From contig CAWDMC010000009.1 of the NCBI GenBank assembly GCA_963803295.1, positions 620,001-684,000 of the forward strand: 64,000 bases of DNA. Reading direction: 5' to 3'. This DNA comes from CAWDMC01 sp963803295 (lineage in GTDB: Bacteria; Acidobacteriota; Terriglobia; UBA7540). The position numbers and the translations under genes were made by a program. The notes beneath the pieces were generated by a model. The model saw nothing but the letters and a program-made list of their open reading frames with translations, was not told the origin of the DNA and did not search any database. The first letter of the stretch is position 1. Each line of letters starts with the position of its first letter. Shown here one piece after another: positions 46,313-53,873 of the stretch.

Positions 46313-46353
46313 GGGGTGCGAGAAGGCTAACTGGCAGGGTGCCTTCGAGCCCC
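46313..46353 (+). promoter_or_regulatory. Hairpin between rpmI and rplT
   Basis: GGGG (46313-46316) plus GAAGGC (46322-46327) pair with GCCTTC (46341-46346) plus CCCC (46350-46353), leaving an asymmetric internal loop and a 13-base apical loop. It is a candidate L20 binding site or a processing signal. It ends about 100 bases before the rplT ATG. Confidence 0.4.
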
Positions 46354-46451
46354 GACAAAAAACACAGTCGAGATTGAGGCTAGTTGTGGCGGTTCTCCTA
46401 CTCTAGACTCCAATTCTCCGATCTCGTGATTTCCAGAAAAGGAGTAAACCC

Positions 46452-46844
46452 ATGCCTCGAGTCAAGCGCGGAACTGTGCGCCGCGCCAAACGCAAGAAAC
46501 TCTCCAAGCTTACCAAAGGCTTTTTCCTAACCAAAAGCAAGCTTTACCGTTCGATGAAAGAGGCTGCAGACCGCGCCGGCCGGTTCGCTTATCGCGACCG
46601 TCGCCGCCGCAAGCGCGACTTCCGTCGCCTGTGGATCATCCGCATCAGCGCTGGCGCCCGTCAGAACGGCCTGACCTACAGCCAGTTAATTCATGGACTC
46701 AAGATTCTGGGGATCGAGCTCGATCGGAAGGTGCTCTCCGATATGGCCGCTCGCGATGCCCCGTCGTTTGCGGAGTTGGCCGTGAAGGCCAAGGCTGCAT
46801 TCGAAAGCGCCAAGCCGGCGGTCCAAACGCCAGCGAGCAGCTAG
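46452..46844 (+). CDS. rplT: 50S ribosomal protein L20
   Basis: 130 residues. [25 protein letters not shown] at the start, [24 protein letters not shown] in the middle and [12 protein letters not shown] are conserved. The strongly basic N-terminal tail is needed for early 50S assembly and the protein also represses its own operon in bacteria studied. AAAAGGAG eight bases upstream gives a good start. pheS follows after 230 bases. Confidence 0.95.
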   Translation: MPRVKRGTVRRAKRKKLSKLTKGFFLTKSKLYRSMKEAADRAGRFAYRDRRRRKRDFRRLWIIRISAGARQNGLTYSQLIHGLKILGIELDRKVLSDMAARDAPSFAELAVKAKAAFESAKPAVQTPASS

Positions 46845-47076
46845 GCCGGTCCGGCACTGTTCTTGATTCAAGGCCCCACGGCTGGGGAAGTGGCGAGAAA
46901 TCAGCGGCGCATTTCATGTGGAGCGACGCGAAGGAGCAAGCTTTCATCTTTCCGTATCAGGGCGAGATGCCTCGCTGCCATCTGCGCCCAGCATGGCAGG
47001 TCCGGTTTTCTCGCGGCGTAGATCACGCCGTCGGCGATGCCATTTCAGACCTCGGGGTCTCCGATCTGTGTCCGCT

Positions 47077-48246
47077 ATGTCGATGCACGAAAAAGCCGCC
47101 AAGACTCTCGCCGAATTGGGTGTGACCAGCTCAGATGGGGTCCGTTCCCTTTTCGCCGAGGTTTCCTCGGCCATCGAAAGCGAGCGGCAGCAGTTGATCG
47201 CGCAAGGCGCCGCGGACGAGGCGCAACGCGACAGTTTGGCCAAGACTCTGCGCGACCGCTGGTTGGCCCGAAAGAACGGCATCCTTACTCAGATCGACGA
47301 AAATTGGCTCAAGCCTGCGGCTAAGGATCTGAAGCCGGCTGTCGGCCGCGAGTTCAACGCTCTGCGCCGCGCAGCTGCAAAGGTGGACGTCGAACAGCTA
47401 AGCCGAGACGTTCTCGTGAAGAAGGACTCGACGGTTACGCCCAAAGGCCTCAGGATGGAAGCCTCCCTCGGCACGGCGACGGTTACCCTCAGAGAATCTC
47501 CGCTCGATCTCACTCTTCCAGGCTACCAGCGGCCGCTGGGATCAATTCATCCTGTCATGCGCGTCCAGCGCGAAATCGAAGACATCTTTCTGGGTCTCGG
47601 TTTCTCCATCGAAACGGGTCCGGAAATCGAGTCGGTTTACTACAACTTCGACGCCTTGAACATCCCCGAGAGCCATCCGGCCCGCGACGACTGGGATACC
47701 ATCTATGTCGATCCACAAACGGTCCTGCGCACGCACACCTCGCCCGTACAGATGCGGGCCATGGAAAAGCACGGGGCGCCGCTCTATATCATTGCTCCCG
47801 GTAAGTGCTATCGGCGCGATAACCCGGATTCCACGCATTCCCCTATGTTCCACCAGATCGAGGGCCTCGCGGTGGATACCGATATCACTTTCGCCGATCT
47901 GAAGGGCACGCTCGATTTTTTCGCCAAGAACTTCTTCGGCGAGCGGGTGCGCACGCGATTCAATCCGAGCTTTTTCCCCTTCACCGAGCCAAGCGGCGAG
48001 ATGTCAGCGAGTTGTCCGTTCTGTGACGGCCGGGGATGCCGGCGCTGCAAGGAGAGCGGCTGGATCGAATTGCTAGGCTGCGGTATGGTACACCCCCAGG
48101 TGCTGCGCCATGGCGGCATCGATCCCGAGCGTTATACGGGATGGGCTTTCGGCCTCGGTGTGGACCGCTTCGCCATGGTGAAGTACGACATCAACGATAT
48201 TCAGCTGTTCTTCCAGGGTGACGTTCGCTTTCTTGAGCAGTTTTAG
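47077..48246 (+). CDS. pheS: Phenylalanyl-tRNA synthetase alpha subunit
   Basis: 389 residues. N-terminal coiled coil (about 5-90) that binds tRNA, then the class II core: HPVMRVQREIEDIFLGLGFSIETGPEIES, DTIYVDPQTVLRTHTSPVQMRAM, PGKCYRRDNPDSTHSPMFHQIEG, and FNPSFFPFTEPSGEMSASC, ending in GFGVDR-type GLGVDRFAMVKYDINDIQLFF. It pairs with PheT as an alpha2-beta2 enzyme. The start is not firm: ATG 47077 and 47083 are both possible and neither has a clear ribosome site. pheT starts 36 bases downstream. Confidence 0.93.
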   Translation: MSMHEKAAKTLAELGVTSSDGVRSLFAEVSSAIESERQQLIAQGAADEAQRDSLAKTLRDRWLARKNGILTQIDENWLKPAAKDLKPAVGREFNALRRAAAKVDVEQLSRDVLVKKDSTVTPKGLRMEASLGTATVTLRESPLDLTLPGYQRPLGSIHPVMRVQREIEDIFLGLGFSIETGPEIESVYYNFDALNIPESHPARDDWDTIYVDPQTVLRTHTSPVQMRAMEKHGAPLYIIAPGKCYRRDNPDSTHSPMFHQIEGLAVDTDITFADLKGTLDFFAKNFFGERVRTRFNPSFFPFTEPSGEMSASCPFCDGRGCRRCKESGWIELLGCGMVHPQVLRHGGIDPERYTGWAFGLGVDRFAMVKYDINDIQLFFQGDVRFLEQF

Positions 48247-48282
48247 TGGGAACTGCAGACGGACATCTTGTAACCACTCCGC

Positions 48283-50373
48283 ATGAGACTTTCTCTCGAT
48301 TGGTTGCGCGAATTCGTGGATTTCTCGGCCGATCCCTCGGAGCTGCGTGCGGCCCTGATCGGCGCCGGTATTGGCGTTGAGACTGTCATTAATCTCGCCG
48401 GTGATGTTGTATTTGACCTCGAAGTTACTACCAACCGTCCAGATTGCCTGAGCCACTACGGCATCGCTCGCGAAGTCGCGACGGTCTACCACAAACCACT
48501 CAAAGCCCTTTCGATCACCGTCAAAGAGTCCACTCCGCCTGCCTCCGCCGCGGATGCCGTCTCGATTGAGATTGCCGATCCCGACTTATGCGCTCGTTAC
48601 TGCGGCCGGGTTGTCCGCGGGGTACAGGTTAAACCCTCGCCCGAGTGGCTGTCGAAGCGTCTTGAAGCCGTCGGCGTCCGCTCGATCAACAACGTCGCCG
48701 ACGCTACTAACTACGTCTTAATGGAACTGGGGCATCCGCTCCACGCCTTCGACCTTCCCCGGCTGGGTGGGCACAAGATCGTCGTGAGGCGCGCCCGCCC
48801 GGGTGAGCGTCTGCGCACCCTCGATGGGGTAGACCATACCCTCACCCCGGACAATCTGGTTATCGCCGATGGCAAGTCGCCGGTGGCGCTCGCCGGAGTC
48901 ATGGGCGGCGAAGAGTCGGAGATATCAGCGGCTACGCGCGATATCTTGCTGGAGAGCGCCTGGTTCGATCCGCTTTCCGTGCGGCGCACATCCAAGGCCC
49001 AAGGTATGCATACCGAGGCTTCGCATCGCTTTGAGCGGGGCGCCGACATCGAGATGGCTCCCGTGGCACTCAATCGCACGGCCGAACTCATTGCGGAACT
49101 GGCTGGCGGCGAGATCCTTCCGGGCCTCCTGGACGTGTATCCGCGCCGGCGTGAGCCCATCAAAATTCTGTTTCGAGCCAGCGAAATCCGCCGTCATCTG
49201 GGAGCGGAGATTCCCGCCGACGAAGTGGAGCGTATTCTGCAGGCATTGGGATTCATCTGCGGCGACGCCTCCTCCAGGACGGATTGCCACGTCGAGGTGC
49301 CGTCGTTCCGGGTGGATGTGAAGTGTGAAATCGACTTGGTGGAGGAAATCGCCCGAATCCACGGGTACGATCGTCTGCCATCACGGGTGCGAACCGCTCC
49401 CCCGCGGGTCGAGCGCGATACGCGGCGCGAGAAAGAGCTGGAAATCACGCGTGTACTCACCAGCCTGGGCTACCGTGAGATCATCGCTACTTCCATGATC
49501 GATCCGGCCGAAAGCGCTCGATTCACCGAGGGCGCCCCAGTCATGCTTGAAAACCCGCTGAGCCAGGAAGCCTCGGCGATGCGAGCTTCGGCCGTTCCCG
49601 GCATGCTTCGCGCCCTGCGCTGGAATCTGGATCGCAATCAGCTCGACCTGCGGCTCTTCGAGGTCGGCAAGGTTTACCGAGCACGGCCGGCGGGCGCGAC
49701 TGCTGCGAGCCTGCCCCAAGAACGGCGCTTGTTGACACTCGGCCTGAGCGGACGCCGCCGGAGTCCCTCGATTCACGAGCAGGACAAGGAGAGACCACTG
49801 GATTTCTTTGATCTGAAAGGCGACCTGAAATCGTTTTTTCAGGTCTTTGAGATTTCCGGGCTCAAGTTCGAGACAGGGGTCGGGATCGCAGGCGTGCGAT
49901 ACTATGATGGAGTGCAGGCCGGCAGGTTTGTCGCGGAGCGGGGCTCGATGGTTGTTTTCGGGTTGCTTGGGCAAGACGTGGCTCCCGATTACAAGCTGCG
50001 CCAACAAGTCTGGATCGCCGAAATCGATCTGGACGGGTTGCTCCAGTATCCGCTGAAAACGCGCTCGTTCCGGGCCTTTTCCAAGTTCCCGGCGGTCGAT
50101 CGCGATTTCTCCCTGGTGCTGCCCGCGAGCGTCAAGTACGCGCAACTGGAGCAGGCGGTGGAGGCCCTACGACTCAGCGAGATCCAAAGCTTCGCGCCTT
50201 TAGACCGGCTGCCTTCAGGATCGGCCCGCGGCATCCCACCCGATCATTACAGTTTGCTGTTGCGGGTTGTTTTCCAAAGCGCGGAACGTACGCTGACCAG
50301 CGAAGAGGTGGACCAATTGAGCCGCCGGCTGCTGGCAGCATTCGAGCCGCTCGCAGCGCGACTCCGCAGCTAA
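48283..50373 (+). CDS. pheT: Phenylalanyl-tRNA synthetase beta subunit, short form without N-terminal tRNA-binding domain
   Basis: 696 residues, about 100 fewer than the usual form. After the first 40 residues (LDWLREFVDF, GIGVETV) the chain goes straight to VFDLEVTTNRPDCLSHYGIAREVA, so the EMAP/OB-type domain that normally sits between is absent. The B3/B4 editing domain (SINNVADATNYVLMELGHPLHAFD), B5 domain, core and the C-terminal anticodon-binding domain (FPAVDRDFSLVLPASV) are all present. The short form may be normal in this lineage. Part of the thrS to zapA cluster. Confidence 0.92.
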   Translation: MRLSLDWLREFVDFSADPSELRAALIGAGIGVETVINLAGDVVFDLEVTTNRPDCLSHYGIAREVATVYHKPLKALSITVKESTPPASAADAVSIEIADPDLCARYCGRVVRGVQVKPSPEWLSKRLEAVGVRSINNVADATNYVLMELGHPLHAFDLPRLGGHKIVVRRARPGERLRTLDGVDHTLTPDNLVIADGKSPVALAGVMGGEESEISAATRDILLESAWFDPLSVRRTSKAQGMHTEASHRFERGADIEMAPVALNRTAELIAELAGGEILPGLLDVYPRRREPIKILFRASEIRRHLGAEIPADEVERILQALGFICGDASSRTDCHVEVPSFRVDVKCEIDLVEEIARIHGYDRLPSRVRTAPPRVERDTRREKELEITRVLTSLGYREIIATSMIDPAESARFTEGAPVMLENPLSQEASAMRASAVPGMLRALRWNLDRNQLDLRLFEVGKVYRARPAGATAASLPQERRLLTLGLSGRRRSPSIHEQDKERPLDFFDLKGDLKSFFQVFEISGLKFETGVGIAGVRYYDGVQAGRFVAERGSMVVFGLLGQDVAPDYKLRQQVWIAEIDLDGLLQYPLKTRSFRAFSKFPAVDRDFSLVLPASVKYAQLEQAVEALRLSEIQSFAPLDRLPSGSARGIPPDHYSLLLRVVFQSAERTLTSEEVDQLSRRLLAAFEPLAARLRS

Positions 50374-50425
50374 GGCTCATGCAAATTCATACATTGTACA
50401 AATTCTGTTGTGGATTGGTTCAAAT

Positions 50426-50674
50426 ATGGACGATAAATTCCTTGAACTGGAACAGAAGCTTGGTAAGGTAATTGAGGTCTACAAGAAAACGCAGGCCGAG
50501 AAGCACACTCTGGAGCAGGAGCTGGCGAAGTCGCGTGAGGACTACCGATCGCGCAACGAGCGCTGCGCGGAACTTGAGCGTGAACTGGGCGGTTTACGCA
50601 AGGAGCGCCAGGAGGTGCGGGGCCGCGTAGAAAAGCTCATCGCGCAGATCGAATCATTGGCCAAGCCCGAATAG
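50426..50674 (+). CDS. ZapB-like coiled-coil protein
   Basis: 82 residues, nearly all one coiled coil with heptad-like spacing: FLELEQKLGKVIEVYKKTQ, LEQELAKSREDYRSRNERC, LERELGGLRKERQEV. The ATG at 50426 is preferred over a GTG six codons earlier. Position between pheT and zapA suggests a cell-division role like ZapB or a ZapA partner, but the sequence alone shows only a coiled coil. Confidence 0.65.
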   Translation: MDDKFLELEQKLGKVIEVYKKTQAEKHTLEQELAKSREDYRSRNERCAELERELGGLRKERQEVRGRVEKLIAQIESLAKPE

Positions 50675-50914
50675 GCGAAGGGCCGCGTCGGATTCCGCCT
50701 AACCTGGCGCAGGATGTCGCTCCCAGGGTTCCGCGCATTGTTGGACAATTGAGCGTCATAAATCATGATGCGCAATTTCCCAGCATCGCTGCCCCCGGTG
50801 CCGATATCGTCGGTGCGAACGCCGGCGCTACAGCTTAAGCTGCGCTGACTGCGCCACGCAGAGCTGCGAAAGTTCTGCGTCACGCCCCGGGACGGAGTCC
50901 GAAAAGGAGACAAC
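50675..50914. other. 240-bp gap before zapA
   Basis: No open frame with a start signal. It contains short inverted repeats (for example GCAGAGCTGCGAAAGTTCTGC near 50860), which may form an RNA hairpin just upstream of zapA. No family is recognised. Confidence 0.35.
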
Positions 50915-51208
50915 GTGTCCGGTCCACGAGACGTCCGAGTCGTAATCTATGACCAGGAATACAAGATGCGGAGTGACCTCGACCCGGAGTACATCCGCAA
51001 GCTGGCAGAATACGTTGACGGCAAAATGCGGTCAATCGCTTCACGCACCCAGGTCGTGGACTCACTGCGCGTAGCGGTGTTAGCCGCGCTGAATCTCGCC
51101 GACGAGGTCCATCAGCTCGAGGTTAAACAGGAGTCCCGGTCCCGCGAAGTGGAGCAACGGGTCATCGACTTCAACCTGCACCTTGACGAGGTTCTCAAAC
51201 AGATGTAG
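50915..51208 (+). CDS. zapA: Cell division protein ZapA
   Basis: 97 residues. VRVVIYDQEYKMRSDLDPEYIRKLAEYVDGKM is the N-terminal ZapA domain that bundles FtsZ filaments, and a C-terminal coiled coil (ALNLADEVHQLEVKQ and onward) makes the tetramer. The GTG start at 50915 has GGAG six bases upstream. In many bacteria zapA is followed by the 6S RNA gene, and the same order is seen here. Confidence 0.88.
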   Translation: MSGPRDVRVVIYDQEYKMRSDLDPEYIRKLAEYVDGKMRSIASRTQVVDSLRVAVLAALNLADEVHQLEVKQESRSREVEQRVIDFNLHLDEVLKQM

Positions 51209-51268
51209 TGACGCTCGCTGGGCTTCTTGGCGGGCGGCACTGGCAGCACGAAGACCTCTTGAGAGTTT

Positions 51269-51337
51269 GTCAGGCGCGTGCTAACTTGATCTTCGGGGTG
51301 TGTTCTGCAAGGTTGGTGCCTGACCCGACGGTTTTTT
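51269..51337 (+). terminator. Terminator-like long hairpin downstream of zapA
   Basis: GTCAGGC (51269-51275) pairs exactly with GCCTGAC (51318-51324). Inside, AACTTG with CAAGGTT extends the stem. CCGACGG and TTTTTT (51332-51337) follow. It may end the zapA transcript or be the front part of the RNA that follows. Confidence 0.45.
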
Positions 51338-51339
51338 GA

Positions 51340-51520
51340 ACCAACACCGTCAAAACGGGAGTCTGATGTCTTCCTGGTGCGCCCGCGGGCTTCTGCGGAA
51401 GCTTGTGGCCTAAAGGGGAGCTAGAGACGCCCACCTCGCGAGCGAGGTTCGAATTACCAGGCGTCACACGGCTGAGCGGGCTGCCCCTTCCTCTCTTCCG
51501 ATGCGCTGTTGTAGGTTCAG
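51340..51520 (+). ncRNA. ssrS: Probable 6S RNA
   Basis: Lies between zapA and the ymdB-like gene, the usual 6S position. The fold gives AGTC-GATG-CCTGGT (51360-51378) pairing with ACCAGG-CGTC-GGCT (51456-51473). Inside are hairpins at 51389-51402 (GCTT/GAAGC) and 51434-51447 (CCTCG/CGAGG). The 3' half GCCTAAAGGGGAGCTAGAGA then CGCCCACC follows the pattern of E. coli 6S (GCCUUAAAACUGCGACGACA, CAUUCACC). 6S RNA mimics an open promoter and holds RNA polymerase in stationary phase. Ends are approximate. Confidence 0.55.
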
Positions 51521-51582
51521 AGGGACAGGCCACAGGGAAAAACTCACCCGTAACCGGCAACCTGTCAACTCGAACCTGGGCT

Positions 51583-52443
51583 ATGTCATATTCCGTCAAA
51601 ACCCTGTTCATCGGCGACATCTTTGGCCATCCTGGCCGGCAGATTGTGAAGGACTTGCTGCCGCGCGTCGTCGAAGAACTCCAGCCCGATCTCATACTGG
51701 CCAACGGGGAGAATGCGGCGGGAGGATTTGGTATTACGCCGCTCTTGGTGGAGGAGCTGCTCGCGCAGGGCATCGCGGTATTGACCTCCGGCAATCACGT
51801 CTGGGACAAGAAAGAGATCCTTCCCTATCTGGCGCAGCACGCAGACGCGCGCTTGCTGCGGCCCGCGAATTATCCGAATGGAACTCGTGCGGGCGGGCAA
51901 CCTCCAGGGTCCTCGCGCTTCACCTCCCGTTCCGAACATCCCGAAACCGCGCCCGGCCGGGGTCTTTATGTCGGCGAGACACGCCAGGGACTTCGCTACG
52001 CTGTAATGAACCTGCAGGGACGCGTCTTCATGCCCACCATCGAGTGTCCGTTCCGGGTTGCCGATGCCTTGCTGAGCCAGATTCCCGCGGAGGTGAAACT
52101 CCGTATTCTCGACTTTCATGCTGAAGCGACGTCGGAAAAGATAGCGCTCGGGTGGTATCTTGATGGCAGGGCCACGGCGGTGCTTGGCACCCACACGCAC
52201 GTTCCCACTGCTGACGAAACCGTGATGCCGGGCGGCACGGCGTATATCACCGATCTGGGTATGACCGGTCCTTACGATTCAGTGATCGGGATGGACAAGG
52301 AAGTCGTGATCCGTAAGTTCTTAAACCAGTTGCCGGTCCGATTCGAGGTGGCGCGCCACGACGTCAGGTTTTGTGGGGTGCTGATCGAGTCAGACCGCGA
52401 GACAGGTCGGGCAGTTGCCATCCGCCGAGTCCTCGAAAAGTAA
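51583..52443 (+). CDS. YmdB-family metallophosphoesterase (TIGR00282)
   Basis: 286 residues. TLFIGDIFGHPGRQIV has the first metal Asp, LANGENAAGGFGIT the second set (Asn), GNHVWDKKE and FHAEATSEKIALGWYLDGRATAVLGTHTHVPTADE the rest of the binuclear centre, and YITDLGMTGPYDSVIG is typical of the family. Members are cyclic nucleotide phosphodiesterases that act with RNase Y in Gram-positives. The ATG at 51583 is set by the conserved start; upstream codons in the same frame are over the 6S region and are rejected. Confidence 0.88.
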   Translation: MSYSVKTLFIGDIFGHPGRQIVKDLLPRVVEELQPDLILANGENAAGGFGITPLLVEELLAQGIAVLTSGNHVWDKKEILPYLAQHADARLLRPANYPNGTRAGGQPPGSSRFTSRSEHPETAPGRGLYVGETRQGLRYAVMNLQGRVFMPTIECPFRVADALLSQIPAEVKLRILDFHAEATSEKIALGWYLDGRATAVLGTHTHVPTADETVMPGGTAYITDLGMTGPYDSVIGMDKEVVIRKFLNQLPVRFEVARHDVRFCGVLIESDRETGRAVAIRRVLEK

Positions 52444-52579
52444 GTGGGCTCAGCTGCTATTTTAGTCCTTAGGTTGATAACCATCACGATACTTAGAAGA
52501 GGCCCGAAATAAGAGGAAAATATGCTTCAACACAGGATTTCAACGAGATCCTTGGCGAGGCGAGCCACAAGGGGGGAGG

Positions 52580-53749
52580 GTGGAAAACGGACTCGGTTTA
52601 GTTGTGACCGGCGGGGGTGCCCGGGGCGCCTATCAAGCGGGTGTTCTGAAGCGCATTGGCGAAATAAAACGGGTTCAAACGCACGGTAATCCCTTTTCTA
52701 TCATTACGGGATCTTCCGCCGGAGCGATTAATGGTACTGCTTTAGCCGCGGGTAGCGACGATTTTGCGTCCACGACAAAGGTTATTGCGGGGCTTTGGTC
52801 GCGTCTCCAACCTTCCGATATCTTCCGGTGCGGTGTCTTATCTCAGACCCGTAATTCCCTGACCTGGATAATGGATCTCTCCTTTGGTGGAGTTCTCGGA
52901 GGAGGCAATGCCCGATCCTTATTAGACGCAGCTCCTTTGCGACACTTTCTTAGTGCTCACCTCGACTTCGACCGGATCCAGGACAATATCAGGCGCGGAT
53001 ATATCTACGCCATCGCTATTTCCGCAACGAACTATAACTCAGGAAAAAGCTATCTTTTCATTCAGGGAAAGAAAGGCCACCCGTTGTGGAACAGAAGCCG
53101 CCGGGTGACACTTGCAACCAAGATTACGGTCGACCATGTTTGCGCTTCGGCTGCGATTCCTTTGGTCTTCCAGCCTGTAAAACTCAAGACGGCCCGAGGG
53201 ACGGCTTTTTTCGGCGATGGTTGCGTACGCCTTCAACAACCTCTCAGCCCCATCATACGCCTGGGGGCGCAAAAGGCTTTTGTGATCGGCGTCCGCTGCG
53301 AGACTCTCGAACACCAAGAAGAAGCCGCGGATCAGAGGGATCCTTCGCTGGCCCAGGTCATGGGAGTTCTACTCAATGCTATCTTCCTGGATCACCTTTC
53401 TACTGATATCGAGCACCTCGAGCGGTTGAATCAGGTTGTCGGCAGCGGCCGCATCAGTCCGCCTGATACTGCAGGCTCTGAAAAAATGCGGCGCTTGACC
53501 CCATTTCTCATTGCACCTTCGGTCGATTTGTCAGAACTGGCTGAGGAACACCGGAGAGACATGCCATATCTCATCCAATACTTCGTGAACAGTTTGGGAC
53601 GAGATGCGACTTCATGTGCGGATTTGATGAGTTACCTGCTGTTTACATCAAAGTACACAAGCGCTCTCATTGATATTGGCTACAATGACGCCGACAGACA
53701 AATCGATGAGATCGAGAGCTTTCTCTATTCTGATGACCGAGCCAGCTAA
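52580..53749 (+). CDS. Patatin-like phospholipase
   Basis: 389 residues. The oxyanion motif GGGARGAYQAGVL, the nucleophile elbow GSSAGAI (GxSxG) and the Asp of the dyad in FFGDGCVRL (usual DG[AG]; here DGC) are in place. The lipase core is residues about 5-245, and a helical C-terminal part of about 140 residues follows. It has no signal peptide and so is presumably cytoplasmic or delivered otherwise. Start is GTG at 52580 after GGGGGGA. The C-terminal part has no recognised domain. Substrate is likely a phospholipid or acyl ester. Confidence 0.82.
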   Translation: MENGLGLVVTGGGARGAYQAGVLKRIGEIKRVQTHGNPFSIITGSSAGAINGTALAAGSDDFASTTKVIAGLWSRLQPSDIFRCGVLSQTRNSLTWIMDLSFGGVLGGGNARSLLDAAPLRHFLSAHLDFDRIQDNIRRGYIYAIAISATNYNSGKSYLFIQGKKGHPLWNRSRRVTLATKITVDHVCASAAIPLVFQPVKLKTARGTAFFGDGCVRLQQPLSPIIRLGAQKAFVIGVRCETLEHQEEAADQRDPSLAQVMGVLLNAIFLDHLSTDIEHLERLNQVVGSGRISPPDTAGSEKMRRLTPFLIAPSVDLSELAEEHRRDMPYLIQYFVNSLGRDATSCADLMSYLLFTSKYTSALIDIGYNDADRQIDEIESFLYSDDRAS

Positions 53750-53873
53750 GCCGCAAAGACGAAACCGTCGTTGATCGAGCGAGGAATTCCTGAGTAAGTT
53801 CGACCCGTCCGAAGCTGTTACCTGGGGCTGCCGCGAAAGTTCCTTTCGGGTTTGAGCGTGTCTCGCCGACATT

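Noticed and set aside
51440..51460. GGTTCGAATTACC resembling a tRNA T arm, as in tmRNA or a tRNA gene
   Set aside because: No acceptor stem or anticodon arm fits around it; the segment is better explained as the 3' side of 6S RNA.
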